This document shows positions 19,246-29,264 of a DNA stretch of 64,000 nt, piece by piece. The stretch covers positions 58,760 through 122,759 of the forward strand of contig JAVBKX010000026.1 of assembly GCA_031553835.1 (NCBI GenBank), read 5' to 3'. The notes under the pieces were generated by a model. That model was not told the origin of the DNA, did not search any database, and worked only from the letters and a program-made list of their open reading frames with translations. The translations under genes were made by a program, and so were the position numbers. This DNA is from JAVBKX01 sp031553835 (GTDB lineage: Bacteria; Bacteroidota; Bacteroidia; Bacteroidales; Azobacteroidaceae). Position 1 is the stretch's first letter. Every line of letters begins with the position of its first letter.

Positions 19246-22170
19246 TTACGGAACAAAAATCTTGCCTTGCACCCGAAGCGGACATGCACCGTCTGTATTG
19301 ACAGAAACAATATAGATTCCTTTTCCTAATGTTGTGGAAAGAAAACGAATCAAATCATCCTGATAATATGGAGCATTGTAAACAATTTGTCCGACCACAG
19401 AATATACAGTGACAATATTTTCGGGATAATCGCTCAAATGATCAATCAATGAATCAAAAGTCACGTTTGCATAAGCTATCTGATCCATTCCACTCACCAA
19501 TGTATTCACAAAAACATTTTCTGAAACGGCAGGCGTGATTTGCGTTTTTTCGCTCTTCGCAACAATCCGGTAGTAATATTCTCCGGCCGCCGGCACATTG
19601 TCGGTATAGGAAATTTCATATTTATTTACCGTACTTATTTTAGTAAAATCCACGCCATTTTGCGACCGTTCGATTTCCAAATAATCCACTTTATCCAAAG
19701 CACACACCCAATCTAAATAAACTTCGGTAGTGGAAATTGCTTTAGCCCGTACATCCGCAGGCTTAGAAGACTCTCCTTCCAATTGCGCTTCCGGTTCACT
19801 ATATACAACACCGGGATAATCGCGTTTCGCTTTTTGCAGCCACATTTCAAACTGCTCATTCCATCCAAACGCTTTTATGGCATCCGGTTTCACATCGACT
19901 CCGGCAGCTCCGCTCCAAAAATGGATAAACTCTCCCAGGTTTCCTCTTCCTCCCGGATTTTCAGAAGTTCCTTGAAAATCGCCGTTTTTCTTTTTGTAAT
20001 GGATTCCTTGCAATTTCCAGAAATTCTTCAGCAACTCGGTTTGTCCGTATTTAGCATAAGTCGGATAGAAAAAGTCGCGGTACCAATGGGATTTCTTGTC
20101 AGGATTGGGAAAATCGTCTCCGTTCGAACTGGTCGTATAAGCCTGATGCCAGGTTGCTGCGCGAGGCGATCCTGTATTCTTAAAAATATCATATTGGAAA
20201 ATTTCCGCCCATTTACTATCTTTCCAAACCGGATAAAACATAGAGCCATTATAGCCACCGCCAACACCTTCAACAATATGACATATCTCGTGCGCCATCA
20301 CATCATAGATGTATCCTTCTTTTTTGTTCTCTTTAAACCAATCCTGGTGTGCTTTAATATACACCGCATTCGTATATTTTCCGTCTGCAGAGCGATAGTC
20401 AAAAATGGAAGCAATACCTCCTCCATCTTTCTGAGGGAAAAGCAATACATACAACCGGGGATCGCTCAACACATCGCCATACGTATCCCATACATAATCC
20501 CACTGCTCGGCATAAACTCCATAATACAATTCATTTACATCATTCACCGTATTTTCTTCCGGCATGTAAAATGCGACATTCCCAATCTCTTTTACTTTTT
20601 TAACAGTAATAGGATCATCAAAAATCCACAGCTTAACATTCCAGGTTTCCATCCATTCTTTCCTGGGAGTGGTTGATGTCACAACCACTGCTTCAGAGAC
20701 CTGATCCGCATTGAGTGCATACAATTTAAAAGTATATTCTGTTTCCGGTTGTAATGCATAAGCAAAGAACTGCGTATTATTGACCGGAACTTCATATACC
20801 TGAGAAACCGTTGTACTCCCATTATCATATCGTTCAATCCGATAGCCCGTTTCATTGGACACATCAGTCCAATTCAACCGGATGAGATGGAAAGAACAAA
20901 TGGTCGAAGTAAAACTTTTCGGAATACTCGGATTAATCACCTCAGGTTCTGCCGGGATAGCTGCATACAACAACCAATCAGCCACTTGAGTCAGTCCTTC
21001 TCCATGATTTAAAATAATATTCAATCGATAAAATTTATATTCTACCGTATTCTGCACATCAAAATATCTTTTTTGAAAACGCGCATCAAATGCCTGCGCT
21101 TCTTTAGTATCAAGCACCACCCAGTTCACTCCATCGACAGATGCTTCAAGATTCCATTTTTTAGGATCACGATCGGGAGCATCGTTTGCAGAAGTAATAG
21201 AATACTGTTCTACCTTATAAGGCTGATTAAATTCGACTTGCATCCAGGTACTGGAACGTCTGCACAGAAATTTAGTAGCCGAATCATCATCAAAAGCCTT
21301 GCCTACATCTTCTCCGTCGGGAGAATCCTGATACTGTGATGCAGCGGTGTAAGCCTTGCACCCGGTCAATGAGGTAAGTGTCTTGAATTCCGGAGTAATT
21401 ACAGCATTAGAAACCGAATAAGCAGAGCGAACTCCTGCCAGCATGGCACATACCCGGTAAATATAAGGAGTGGATGCATTGACCCGTGTATCAATGTAAG
21501 AAGTAGCGTTGGCAGGAGCAATCCCTACAGTCACATAGTCCACTCCATTCAATGTACGTTGTATTTCAAATTGAGACTCATTATTCGAATTGTCGCGCCA
21601 CGACAACTTGACTTGATTGTACGCCAGCGGATTAAGCCTGGCATTGGTTGGAGCCTGGGGCACCGGTTTTTCTTCTCCGTATAAACGCCATTCAGCGATA
21701 GCGCAGGGACCATCTGCAGCTTTTACACTATTAATGGTGAATCGAAAATACATATAAGATTGCCCGCCGGTAAATGAAAACGTTTTAGTTTGCCCTCTTT
21801 CCGAAAAAGACAGAACTGTCGATACCCGTAAGGACACCCAGCTTACCCCATCCACTGATCCGAACAATTCCCAACTGCGAGGATCATAATCGGCGGCTCT
21901 CGTAGCAGAAGAAGTAAGAGTAAACGATTTCAACACATACGACGAAGGCGCTTTGAGTACAATCGCATTAGGATATCCTTTGAAATTATAATCTGTGTTT
22001 ACATCGCCGTCAATTAATCTCGGAACCGACGACCGGGTATAATCTGCAGTGATTGTTACACCTTCAACTGCGGTAATATCAACAATTTCCGCTCGTAAAT
22101 ACTGCAAAGAGCACAAAAAAGCCACAAGGATAATTCGCCCTGTCAATTTCAATTTTTCTGTCATTTTCAT
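19246..22170 (-). CDS. Secreted HExxH metallopeptidase-like protein with two F5/8-type-C and three FN3 domains and T9SS tail
   Basis: The 974-residue protein starts with a signal peptide (MKMTEKLKLTGRIILVAFLC). Domains by eye: F5/8 type C about 30-165, FN3 about 170-262, second F5/8 type C about 265-405, FN3 about 410-500, central domain about 505-790, FN3 about 800-895, T9SS sorting domain about 905-974. The central domain contains YIYDVMAHEICHIVEG: H627-E628-x-x-H631, with E656 (KWAE) 25 residues after the second His, consistent with a gluzincin HExxH-X24-E zinc site. M60-like glycoprotein peptidases use a similar spacing and also carry galactose-binding-like domains, but I cannot align the rest with confidence. 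It is the first gene of the operon with GH30 and GH2. A peptidase acting on glycoprotein (for example arabinogalactan protein) is inference. Confidence 0.7.
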   Translation of the reverse strand: MKMTEKLKLTGRIILVAFLCSLQYLRAEIVDITAVEGVTITADYTRSSVPRLIDGDVNTDYNFKGYPNAIVLKAPSSYVLKSFTLTSSATRAADYDPRSWELFGSVDGVSWVSLRVSTVLSFSERGQTKTFSFTGGQSYMYFRFTINSVKAADGPCAIAEWRLYGEEKPVPQAPTNARLNPLAYNQVKLSWRDNSNNESQFEIQRTLNGVDYVTVGIAPANATSYIDTRVNASTPYIYRVCAMLAGVRSAYSVSNAVITPEFKTLTSLTGCKAYTAASQYQDSPDGEDVGKAFDDDSATKFLCRRSSTWMQVEFNQPYKVEQYSITSANDAPDRDPKKWNLEASVDGVNWVVLDTKEAQAFDARFQKRYFDVQNTVEYKFYRLNIILNHGEGLTQVADWLLYAAIPAEPEVINPSIPKSFTSTICSFHLIRLNWTDVSNETGYRIERYDNGSTTVSQVYEVPVNNTQFFAYALQPETEYTFKLYALNADQVSEAVVVTSTTPRKEWMETWNVKLWIFDDPITVKKVKEIGNVAFYMPEENTVNDVNELYYGVYAEQWDYVWDTYGDVLSDPRLYVLLFPQKDGGGIASIFDYRSADGKYTNAVYIKAHQDWFKENKKEGYIYDVMAHEICHIVEGVGGGYNGSMFYPVWKDSKWAEIFQYDIFKNTGSPRAATWHQAYTTSSNGDDFPNPDKKSHWYRDFFYPTYAKYGQTELLKNFWKLQGIHYKKKNGDFQGTSENPGGRGNLGEFIHFWSGAAGVDVKPDAIKAFGWNEQFEMWLQKAKRDYPGVVYSEPEAQLEGESSKPADVRAKAISTTEVYLDWVCALDKVDYLEIERSQNGVDFTKISTVNKYEISYTDNVPAAGEYYYRIVAKSEKTQITPAVSENVFVNTLVSGMDQIAYANVTFDSLIDHLSDYPENIVTVYSVVGQIVYNAPYYQDDLIRFLSTTLGKGIYIVSVNTDGACPLRVQGKIFVP

Positions 22171-22203
22171 AATTGTATTTTATTTAACGCTATTTTTCAT
22201 TCA

Positions 22204-22223
22204 GTATAGAAGTTCTGCTATAC
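22204..22223 (-). promoter_or_regulatory. Small inverted repeat in the leader of the metallopeptidase operon
   Basis: GTATAG (22204-22209) and CTATAC (22218-22223) form a 6-bp perfect stem with an 8-base loop, between the candidate promoter at 22254-22261 and the start at 22170. It could be an operator or a weak leader hairpin. Confidence 0.3.
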
Positions 22224-22253
22224 GATAAAAAAGGCATTTTTTATTTTCGACAA

Positions 22254-22261
22254 CAAATATA
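22254..22261 (-). promoter_or_regulatory. Candidate -7 box (TATATTTG) for the metallopeptidase-SBP-GH30-GH2 operon
   Basis: The minus strand reads TATATTTG, an exact TAnnTTTG match, 83 bases upstream of the ATG at 22170. The four genes downstream are spaced by 45, 34 and 13 bases with no terminator seen between them, so one transcript is likely. No clear -33 TTTG. Confidence 0.45.
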
Positions 22262-22343
22262 ATTAAACATCTCATTGGTTTCATTTTTTCTGCCATTCTT
22301 TTCTGAGAATATCGCTTCTATTTTCAATTTCTTTAAGAAATGC

Positions 22344-22375
22344 TTTAGTTATGTAACAAATTTCGCCTAATTTTG
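22344..22375 (+). promoter_or_regulatory. Bacteroidota-type promoter for the LacZ-type GH2
   Basis: TAATTTTG at 22368-22375 matches the -7 consensus, and TTTA at 22344-22347 is a one-mismatch -33 box (TTTG) at 20-base spacing. The predicted leader to the ATG at 22404 is only about 22 bases. Confidence 0.55.
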
Positions 22376-22403
22376 TAAATTATTTTTAATTAGATTTTTA
22401 GAC

Positions 22404-25400
22404 ATGAAAAACAAAGTATTCTTTAACCTTTGCATTTTATTGGCAAATATTAGTTTCCTAAGCTTCTCATGGAAAGCCACAGCCCAAAAACCAGACCAGG
22501 CCGAAGAATGGAACAATCTTGAAAAAACTCAGGTAAACCGCGAACCGGCCTATGTCGTATCCATTCCTTTCGCTTCGGAATTGGAAGCACAAACCATCCA
22601 AACAGAAAATTCTCCTTATCATTTATCTCTGAATGGTACTTGGAAATTCAAATGGGTAAATAGCCCTGCGATCAGACCTAAAGACTTTTACAAGACTGAT
22701 TTTGATGTCAATGGCTGGGACGACATCCAGGTTCCCGCTACCTGGCAAATGGAAGGAGTAAGAAAAGGGAAGGCGTGGGACCCGCCTGTTTATGTTAACT
22801 TACAATATGTTTTTGGCTATGGAGACCAATGGCCTAATGTAGTGCAAAGCCGATGGGCAGGTCATACTTTTTACAATATGCCAAATCCAATCGGAAGTTA
22901 CCGCCGCGAATTTAACCTCCCTTCTGAATGGGACGGACGCGACGTTTTTGTCCGCTTCAACGGTGTCGAAGCAGGTTTCTACCTGTGGATCAATGGCAAC
23001 TATGTCGGATATTCGGAAGACAGTTATCTCCCGGCCGAATTTAACATTACTCCTTATATCAAACAAGGAACCAATATCATTGCGGCCGAAGTATATCGTT
23101 TCACAGACGGATCGTATTTAGAATGCCAGGATTTTTGGCGTTTCAGCGGTATTCACCGGGATGTTTTCATTTGGTCTGCGCCAAAAAACCAAATCCGGGA
23201 TTTCTTTTTCAAAACCAATTTGGACGATAATTATGTAAACGCCGAAGTAACCGTAGATGTGGAACTAACGGGACAAACGCTTACCAATACGACTCTTACC
23301 GCTAAAATTCTGGAAGGAAGCACCATTATTGCAGAAAAAACAATATCCAATCCTTCCATCGGAAAATCAACCCTGCAAATGAATGTGGATAATCCAAAAA
23401 AATGGACAGCAGAAACACCCGATTTATACGATTTGGTTATCAGCCTAAAAAACGGCGAGAATACCATTGATGTAAGAGGAGCCAAAGTCGGATTCAAAGA
23501 AATAGCCCTTGCTAAAAACGGAGAATTTTTAGTCAATGGTAATCCGGTTATGATTAAAGGCGTCAATCGTCACGACCACAGTTCAATCAACGGACGTACA
23601 GTATCGAAAGAAGAAATGGAAACCGACATCCGCTTGATGAAATCTTTAAACGTAAATGCTGTCAGAACTTCTCATTATCCAAATAATCCCTATTTTTATG
23701 ATTTATGCGACAAACATGGATTGTATGTTGTAGCAGAAGCCAATGTAGAATGCCATGCCAATACATCATTATCGGGAGAAGTACGCTTCAGAAAATCCAT
23801 GGTAGAAAGGGCGGAAAACATGGTACGTCGATATAAGAATCATGCATCCATCATCATGTGGTCGCTCGGAAATGAATCCGGAGGAGGAAATAATTTCGAC
23901 TATTCTGCCAAAGCCATCAAAGCCATCGACACTTCCCGTCCAACTCATTATGAAGGAAACAGTGACTATTGTGATGTTTCCAGTTCAATGTATGGAACCG
24001 TGGATTACATAGAATCCATCGGTAAGGACCGTTTAACGCGGTCTAATGGAGGTCAAACTGTAAAACCGCATGTACAGTGCGAAAACAATCACGCTATGGG
24101 CAACTCCATCGGGAACATGCGCGATTATTATGAGATATATGAGAAATATCCCTCGTTAATGGGGCAATTTATCTGGGACTGGGTAGATCAAAGCATACAA
24201 ATGCCACTTCCGTCAGGAGAAGGTCATTACATGGCGTATGGAGGCGATTTCGCTGACAATCCCAACGACGGCAGTTTTTGTACCAATGGAGTCATCTTCG
24301 GAGATCGCACCATATCAGCCAAGTCGCTTCATGTCAAGAAAATTTATCAACCGGTGGATTTCAGTATCCAGCCGGATATGAAAACAGTAATTGTAACGAA
24401 CAAACGCGACCACATCGGCATCAACGATTTAACTATTTCATACGAATTTTTCGAAGAAGGGAAACTTCTTTCCTCCCATCAGGTGACAGACCTGGATATT
24501 CTTCCCCGGAAATCAGCAGAAATAACACTCGGGAATTTACCTGAAAACCGGACGCCGGGCGCCGAATATTTTGTAAAATTCAGTGTAAAACAAAAAGCAA
24601 ATGCCTGGTGGCAAAACGCAGGTTATGAAGTTGCTAATGAACAAATTAAACTCGCTGATTCGCCCAAAGCAACCTATCCTGTACCTTCATCCGGAAATCT
24701 TTCGGTAGAAGAAAATGCAACCGGTTTTACAGTGAATGGCGCCAATTTTTCCGTCGAATTTTCTAAAGCTACAGGAACTCTCTCTACCTATACTTCCAAT
24801 GGAAAAGTGTTGATTACCGAACCTTTGAAATTAAATGTGTTCAGGGCCGGAACGGAAAACGATAAAGCGCAGGCCTCTTCCTGGTTGAATATGGGATTAA
24901 AAAATATGTCTGCAAAAGTCGGCGCATGGGAAGTAAAAACATCGGAAAGTAAAAATGCCGTTGATTTAATGATTACCAATGTATATTCGGGAACCGGAGA
25001 CAATGTATTCACCACGCAAATGTCATTCAAAGTACTCAACGATGGCAGCATTTTAGTCAACAGTATCATAGATCCGACCGTAAAACAAGCCATTTTGCCC
25101 CGCATCGGATATACCCTTGAAATGCCCAAAGAATTCGAATCCTTAACCTGGTATGGAAGAGGTCCGCTGGAAAGTTATTTTGACAGAAAAGAATCTGAAT
25201 TTATCAGCATTTACAAGAGTACCGTTGCCGAACAATGGACCAATTATGTTTGGCCGCAAGAAATGTGCAACAAAGAAGATGTACGTTGGATGGCGCTTTC
25301 AGACAACGATGGAGCAGGAATGATGTTTATTGCTCCTGAAACCATGTCAGCGAGCGCTTTACATTTCAGACCGCAGGATTTCTTTTCCGGAAACAACCGG

Positions 25401-26951
25401 CTCAGGCACCCATATCAGGTCAAATTAAGAGAAAATACGGTAGTCAATTTGGATGCCCGGCAACGCGCCCTCGGAAATGCAAGTTGCGGACAGGATGTAT
25501 TGGATAAATATGAATTAAGGGCTAAAACCACCATTTTCAATTTTATATTGATTCCTCTTTCCGAAAACCTGAATAATGAACAATTAGCAGAAAAAGCGAG
25601 AATTATCAGTCCCATTTGCGCTCCGGTAAAAATCGACAGAAATCAGGCCAACGCTCAAATCACTCTTTCTACCACTACTGCAAATGCCAAGATATATTAT
25701 TCTATCGATCAAGGTGAACTTCAACTATATAACGAACCTTTCACGCTAAAAGAAGGCGGACATATCGAAGCGCATTGCGAAGCTCCCGGTTATTTAAACA
25801 GCATGGCAACCACTGCCGACATCAATCTATTTGTAGATAAATCTAAATGGAAAGTCGTCAGCTATTCCAGCCAGGCTTCGGGAGAAGAAGCATCCAAAGC
25901 AATTGACGGACAGGCGGATACACATTGGCACACGCGCTGGGGAAGCAACGAGCCGAAACATCCTCACGAAATAGTCGTGGACATGGGAAAAACATATCAA
26001 ATCGCTGAATTTATTTATGTAGGGCGAAGAGATGGCGGCGGAAACGGAAGAATCAAAGATTATGAAATATATTTCAGTAATGATTCGAAACGATGGGGGG
26101 CACCGGCCGCACAAGGACAATTCCTGAATCATGACGGGCCGCAAAATATCCTGATTTCATCGCAACCCATTGCCCGTTATTTCAAATTGGTGGCCAAATC
26201 GGAAGTCGGTGAAAAGGCATGGGCATCTGTCGGCGAACTTGGCATTGAAGCCGCCGCCATTGCCGAAGACGAAACCGGCCCTCTCAACCCTATTTCAAGT
26301 TGGAAAAAATATTACATCAAACATGTGGAATCGGGACTTTATCTACAATATTTACCACACAGTTTTGAAGGAGAATTCTGCATTAACCCTTTAGATAGAA
26401 CCAATGATGCATTTGTATTTTCTTTCGCTTCCGTAGCTGGTTTTACATCCATTTACAATGTGGGCGTAAACAAAAAATACATCAATTCGGGAATCGATGG
26501 TTGGCGGTGCAGTCTGGGAACGGAAAAGAATCAAAACGGTCAAATTCAGTTAGAATTTACAGGAACCGATGACGATTCTTTCAAAATGCGGGCTATCTGG
26601 AAATTATTCAACTATATCAATTTAGACAGATCAACCAAAGGATCGTACATGTATGCCGACAAAAACAATGGCGCGGTATGGATGGTGCAAGACACTACCA
26701 CCTTAAGTGTCCCGGTCCGTTTCGAAGACAACGGCGTCCTGGTGTATCCAACGATTTCGAAAGGAGTAGTGACCATTACAACTCCAGGTAAGGCAGAAAT
26801 TCAAGTCATGGATTGTTTCGGCAGAATACTTGAAACGCATTCATCCGAAGGGCATATCGACATTCCGCTGCACTACATGAATGGCATCTATTTCATTGCC
26901 GTAGAGACAGAAAAAAACATTTCCGTACATAAAATTATCGTGCAGAAATAA
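22404..26951 (+). CDS. Large LacZ-type GH2 beta-galactosidase with F5/8-C domain and T9SS sorting domain
   Basis: The 1515-residue secreted protein (signal peptide up to about ATAQK) has the five-domain LacZ core: sugar-binding N-domain about 75-275 (VPATWQMEG, YSEDSYLPAEFNIT), Ig-like about 285-385, TIM barrel about 387-680, a second Ig-like domain, and a beta-galactosidase small-chain domain about 800-1075 (WYGRGPLESYFDRKES). The acid/base is E491 in WSLGNESGGG and the nucleophile E560 in HVQCENNHAMGNS. Accessory parts follow: a chitobiase-C-like domain about 1085-1145 (NAKIYYSIDQGE), an F5/8 type C (CBM32-like) domain about 1150-1290 with DTHWHTRWG, a trefoil-like region about 1300-1430, and a T9SS tail (VYPTISKGVVTITTPGKAEI to the end). 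The core is about the length of E. coli LacZ; the extra 450 residues suggest surface work on a polymer. Single-gene unit with its own promoter. Confidence 0.93.
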   Translation: MKNKVFFNLCILLANISFLSFSWKATAQKPDQAEEWNNLEKTQVNREPAYVVSIPFASELEAQTIQTENSPYHLSLNGTWKFKWVNSPAIRPKDFYKTDFDVNGWDDIQVPATWQMEGVRKGKAWDPPVYVNLQYVFGYGDQWPNVVQSRWAGHTFYNMPNPIGSYRREFNLPSEWDGRDVFVRFNGVEAGFYLWINGNYVGYSEDSYLPAEFNITPYIKQGTNIIAAEVYRFTDGSYLECQDFWRFSGIHRDVFIWSAPKNQIRDFFFKTNLDDNYVNAEVTVDVELTGQTLTNTTLTAKILEGSTIIAEKTISNPSIGKSTLQMNVDNPKKWTAETPDLYDLVISLKNGENTIDVRGAKVGFKEIALAKNGEFLVNGNPVMIKGVNRHDHSSINGRTVSKEEMETDIRLMKSLNVNAVRTSHYPNNPYFYDLCDKHGLYVVAEANVECHANTSLSGEVRFRKSMVERAENMVRRYKNHASIIMWSLGNESGGGNNFDYSAKAIKAIDTSRPTHYEGNSDYCDVSSSMYGTVDYIESIGKDRLTRSNGGQTVKPHVQCENNHAMGNSIGNMRDYYEIYEKYPSLMGQFIWDWVDQSIQMPLPSGEGHYMAYGGDFADNPNDGSFCTNGVIFGDRTISAKSLHVKKIYQPVDFSIQPDMKTVIVTNKRDHIGINDLTISYEFFEEGKLLSSHQVTDLDILPRKSAEITLGNLPENRTPGAEYFVKFSVKQKANAWWQNAGYEVANEQIKLADSPKATYPVPSSGNLSVEENATGFTVNGANFSVEFSKATGTLSTYTSNGKVLITEPLKLNVFRAGTENDKAQASSWLNMGLKNMSAKVGAWEVKTSESKNAVDLMITNVYSGTGDNVFTTQMSFKVLNDGSILVNSIIDPTVKQAILPRIGYTLEMPKEFESLTWYGRGPLESYFDRKESEFISIYKSTVAEQWTNYVWPQEMCNKEDVRWMALSDNDGAGMMFIAPETMSASALHFRPQDFFSGNNRLRHPYQVKLRENTVVNLDARQRALGNASCGQDVLDKYELRAKTTIFNFILIPLSENLNNEQLAEKARIISPICAPVKIDRNQANAQITLSTTTANAKIYYSIDQGELQLYNEPFTLKEGGHIEAHCEAPGYLNSMATTADINLFVDKSKWKVVSYSSQASGEEASKAIDGQADTHWHTRWGSNEPKHPHEIVVDMGKTYQIAEFIYVGRRDGGGNGRIKDYEIYFSNDSKRWGAPAAQGQFLNHDGPQNILISSQPIARYFKLVAKSEVGEKAWASVGELGIEAAAIAEDETGPLNPISSWKKYYIKHVESGLYLQYLPHSFEGEFCINPLDRTNDAFVFSFASVAGFTSIYNVGVNKKYINSGIDGWRCSLGTEKNQNGQIQLEFTGTDDDSFKMRAIWKLFNYINLDRSTKGSYMYADKNNGAVWMVQDTTTLSVPVRFEDNGVLVYPTISKGVVTITTPGKAEIQVMDCFGRILETHSSEGHIDIPLHYMNGIYFIAVETEKNISVHKIIVQK

Positions 26952-26964
26952 CCCGACAACAGCA

Positions 26965-27147
26965 CCTCTGAGGTTGTCTCAAAAGCAGATCAATAGAACA
27001 CAGATGACACGGATTACACAGAAAAGCGCGGATTGATTTTTTATTTTCAACTGAATATGAGCATATTATAAAAATATATAAACAGTGAATTTCTGTGTAA
27101 TCCGTGTATTTCGTGTTCTAATTTAACTTTAGAGACAGCCTCAGAGG
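26965..27147. repeat. Nested inverted repeat (REP-like), element copy 1
   Basis: An outer pair, CCTCTGAGGTTGTCTC (26965-26980) and GAGACAGCCTCAGAGG (27132-27147), matches at 15 of 16 positions. Inside it lies a second pair of about 30 bases (26994-27025 and 27087-27120) built on TAGAACAC...ACACGGATTACACAGAAA. It fills most of the 227-base gap between the convergent GH2 and porin genes. The inner core resembles the element at 60401-60512. It could act as a bidirectional terminator or mRNA 3' stabiliser. Confidence 0.8.
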
Positions 27148-27178
27148 TCAAATATGACTTGCCGAATGACAACTTGAA

Positions 27179-29260
27179 TTAATTATAAAAATTCCACGAC
27201 AAACCGAATTTGAAAATTTGCGGATTGCATGGATAATGTGGTAAGGCAAAATATGCAGGATCGGGAATGAAGGAAGAACTGATATTATAGAATTCGATAA
27301 AAAACCGAGTATATTTCAAATGACAGTTTACATAAGCGTTAATTAACGGATAATTTCCGATTTCAACATCTTTCTGCAAACGAAACTGCTGTGTTGCCGG
27401 ATCATAAGTCGTAGAATAATATTTGGAAAAATAATGCGCATTGCCTCCCAGTTGCACGCGGAAGACTTTTGCCACCATAAAATCGATATACAAATTGGAA
27501 TAAATGCTAAAATCGGGAACCGGCAGTAACCCCTGATTAGTAGAAGTCTGATACACCGCCTGGTTATCCCAATGCAAAATACCCAACCGCATATTTTGCT
27601 CCAATGTCAATCCCAACACTTGGATATTTCCCGTGTATTGCTGCACATCACCCGACTGATCGAAATAAATATAATTAGTCAGGTTCTCAACACCGGCTTT
27701 TATATTGGTCTTGGTATGGGGAATATTTAATTCTCCTCCAACATACACTTTCTTGATCTTATTGAAATCTTCATGATCCCACCAAAAATATTTTCCCCTG
27801 AAATGTTTTTCATAGAAAGAAGGTTCGATATTTTTCAAATAAGCGCGACCAATCAGGGATGCCGTATCTTTAAGCACCGGAATCCGGGTTTCAACAGTTC
27901 CCGATACTACGAGATCACCCAAATTATCGCCCAACACGCCAAATAATGCCTGGGCATTATAACGCAATATTTTGCCGCCTCTTTTGGCCAATTCCCCTCC
28001 GATATAAGTAGAAGCCTGCCGCCACTCGCTATTTACATTCGTGGTATCGATAAGCGTATAATTCCGGAAATCTTGCTTGAGAAAGGCCGTCAGGTCAAAT
28101 TTTGCCCAGGAACTAAATCCTTCCCGCATAGATAACCCAATCGTATTACTCAGGTTCCAATAAGATGTAGAATCATTCACCGGCAGGTTCGTCTTACTCA
28201 AGTAATTACGTTTGCCATATACCGAATCCACTTCAAGCGTGTCGGTCGAGTTAAAACGACGTTTTTTCTGCTCATAATCAAAGGTATAAATAATGCTGGA
28301 CACCGGAATAAATTTCTTTACCGCATTTCCTTCCTCGTCTTTTTTGCCTGTATCCCTTTCAAATCCCAAATCGTAGTGATAATTCAGGAAATAACGGGTT
28401 CCTTTGAAACGATTCCACGTATTGATATAATGTACCGGTATTTCTGTCGATTGCAGGGGCCGGTCGGGCGAAGTCGCATTTGAACTTTCCGGATTGGTAA
28501 TATCATAATCGTTGACAATACCGCCGTTTTCGGCATTTGTATAATCGAACGGATTAATAAATGCATGTAATTGATGTCTGTCGGCAATATAACTGCCATA
28601 AAACGCCCATTCAAGATGTTTCGCCGATTGCGATTGATAAAATCCCCGGGTATATAAATAATCCACATCAAATCCCACATTTAACTTTTTCCCAAAATTA
28701 AGGGACAATGCACCCTGCATCCGTTCTTCTTTATTGACGCGGCTCCCCGCACTCTGATACGTCAGATTGGAATATGGAATTTTAGTACTGATAAAATCAA
28801 ATCGGTCAGGTTCCTTTCTGTAAATATAATATGGATCGGTAAACATAAAATTACTCCGATCCTGCCGGTCAAAATAAACATGCGATTGGACGGGAAGCCC
28901 GAGGTTTCCCATGTGCCCCATAGCAATAGACTGCCCATCGGCCACAGTGCGGTTAGTGTAATCGGTGACTAATGTATCCGGATGTCCTTCAACAATTTCT
29001 CCGGTAATAGGCGTTATCCGCCAAAAAAAGATCTGTTTTGTGCTATCGCTACCTGGTTGATAAGGATTCAGGCGCGATGTAAAATGTTGCAAAACGGTAT
29101 CTGCAATAGCTTCCTGCCTGACAAGAGAAGGGGTATCATCAGCAGGCCGTAATGGAATAGAATCCGGATTATCCAAGGCATCGTGCAAATAATCCTGTTG
29201 TCCGAACATTGCCAGACAAAAGCAGAACAATCCGATCAATATGGCTCCGGCTTTTTTCAA
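27179..29260 (-). CDS. Putative porin of Bacteroidota (Porin_10 type)
   Basis: The 693-residue protein has a signal peptide (MKKAGAILIGLFCFCLAMFG) and a long body of alternating aromatic and polar beta-strands typical of an outer-membrane barrel, ending in an aromatic-terminated strand (KFGLSWNFYN). Segments such as RSNFMFTDPYYIYRKEPDRF, IPYSNLTYQSAGSRVNKEER and LSLNFGKKLNVGFDVDYLYTRGFYQ match the conserved 'putative porin' family of Bacteroidales. Solute unknown. It begins 4 bases after the end of the oxidoreductase gamma-subunit gene, so it is likely co-transcribed with the 2-oxoacid oxidoreductase operon. Confidence 0.85.
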   Translation of the reverse strand: MKKAGAILIGLFCFCLAMFGQQDYLHDALDNPDSIPLRPADDTPSLVRQEAIADTVLQHFTSRLNPYQPGSDSTKQIFFWRITPITGEIVEGHPDTLVTDYTNRTVADGQSIAMGHMGNLGLPVQSHVYFDRQDRSNFMFTDPYYIYRKEPDRFDFISTKIPYSNLTYQSAGSRVNKEERMQGALSLNFGKKLNVGFDVDYLYTRGFYQSQSAKHLEWAFYGSYIADRHQLHAFINPFDYTNAENGGIVNDYDITNPESSNATSPDRPLQSTEIPVHYINTWNRFKGTRYFLNYHYDLGFERDTGKKDEEGNAVKKFIPVSSIIYTFDYEQKKRRFNSTDTLEVDSVYGKRNYLSKTNLPVNDSTSYWNLSNTIGLSMREGFSSWAKFDLTAFLKQDFRNYTLIDTTNVNSEWRQASTYIGGELAKRGGKILRYNAQALFGVLGDNLGDLVVSGTVETRIPVLKDTASLIGRAYLKNIEPSFYEKHFRGKYFWWDHEDFNKIKKVYVGGELNIPHTKTNIKAGVENLTNYIYFDQSGDVQQYTGNIQVLGLTLEQNMRLGILHWDNQAVYQTSTNQGLLPVPDFSIYSNLYIDFMVAKVFRVQLGGNAHYFSKYYSTTYDPATQQFRLQKDVEIGNYPLINAYVNCHLKYTRFFIEFYNISSSFIPDPAYFALPHYPCNPQIFKFGLSWNFYN

Positions 29261-29264
29261 ATCG

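Noticed and set aside
19783..20676. 297-residue ORF antisense to the metallopeptidase gene
   Set aside because: It lies wholly inside a well-supported gene on the other strand; its composition (rich in I, R, F, H) is typical of shadow frames, and it has no recognisable motif.
26965..27147. Considered as a CRISPR array or insertion-sequence end
   Set aside because: There is a single pair of nested inverted arms, no spaced direct repeats, no transposase and no target-site duplication that I can see.
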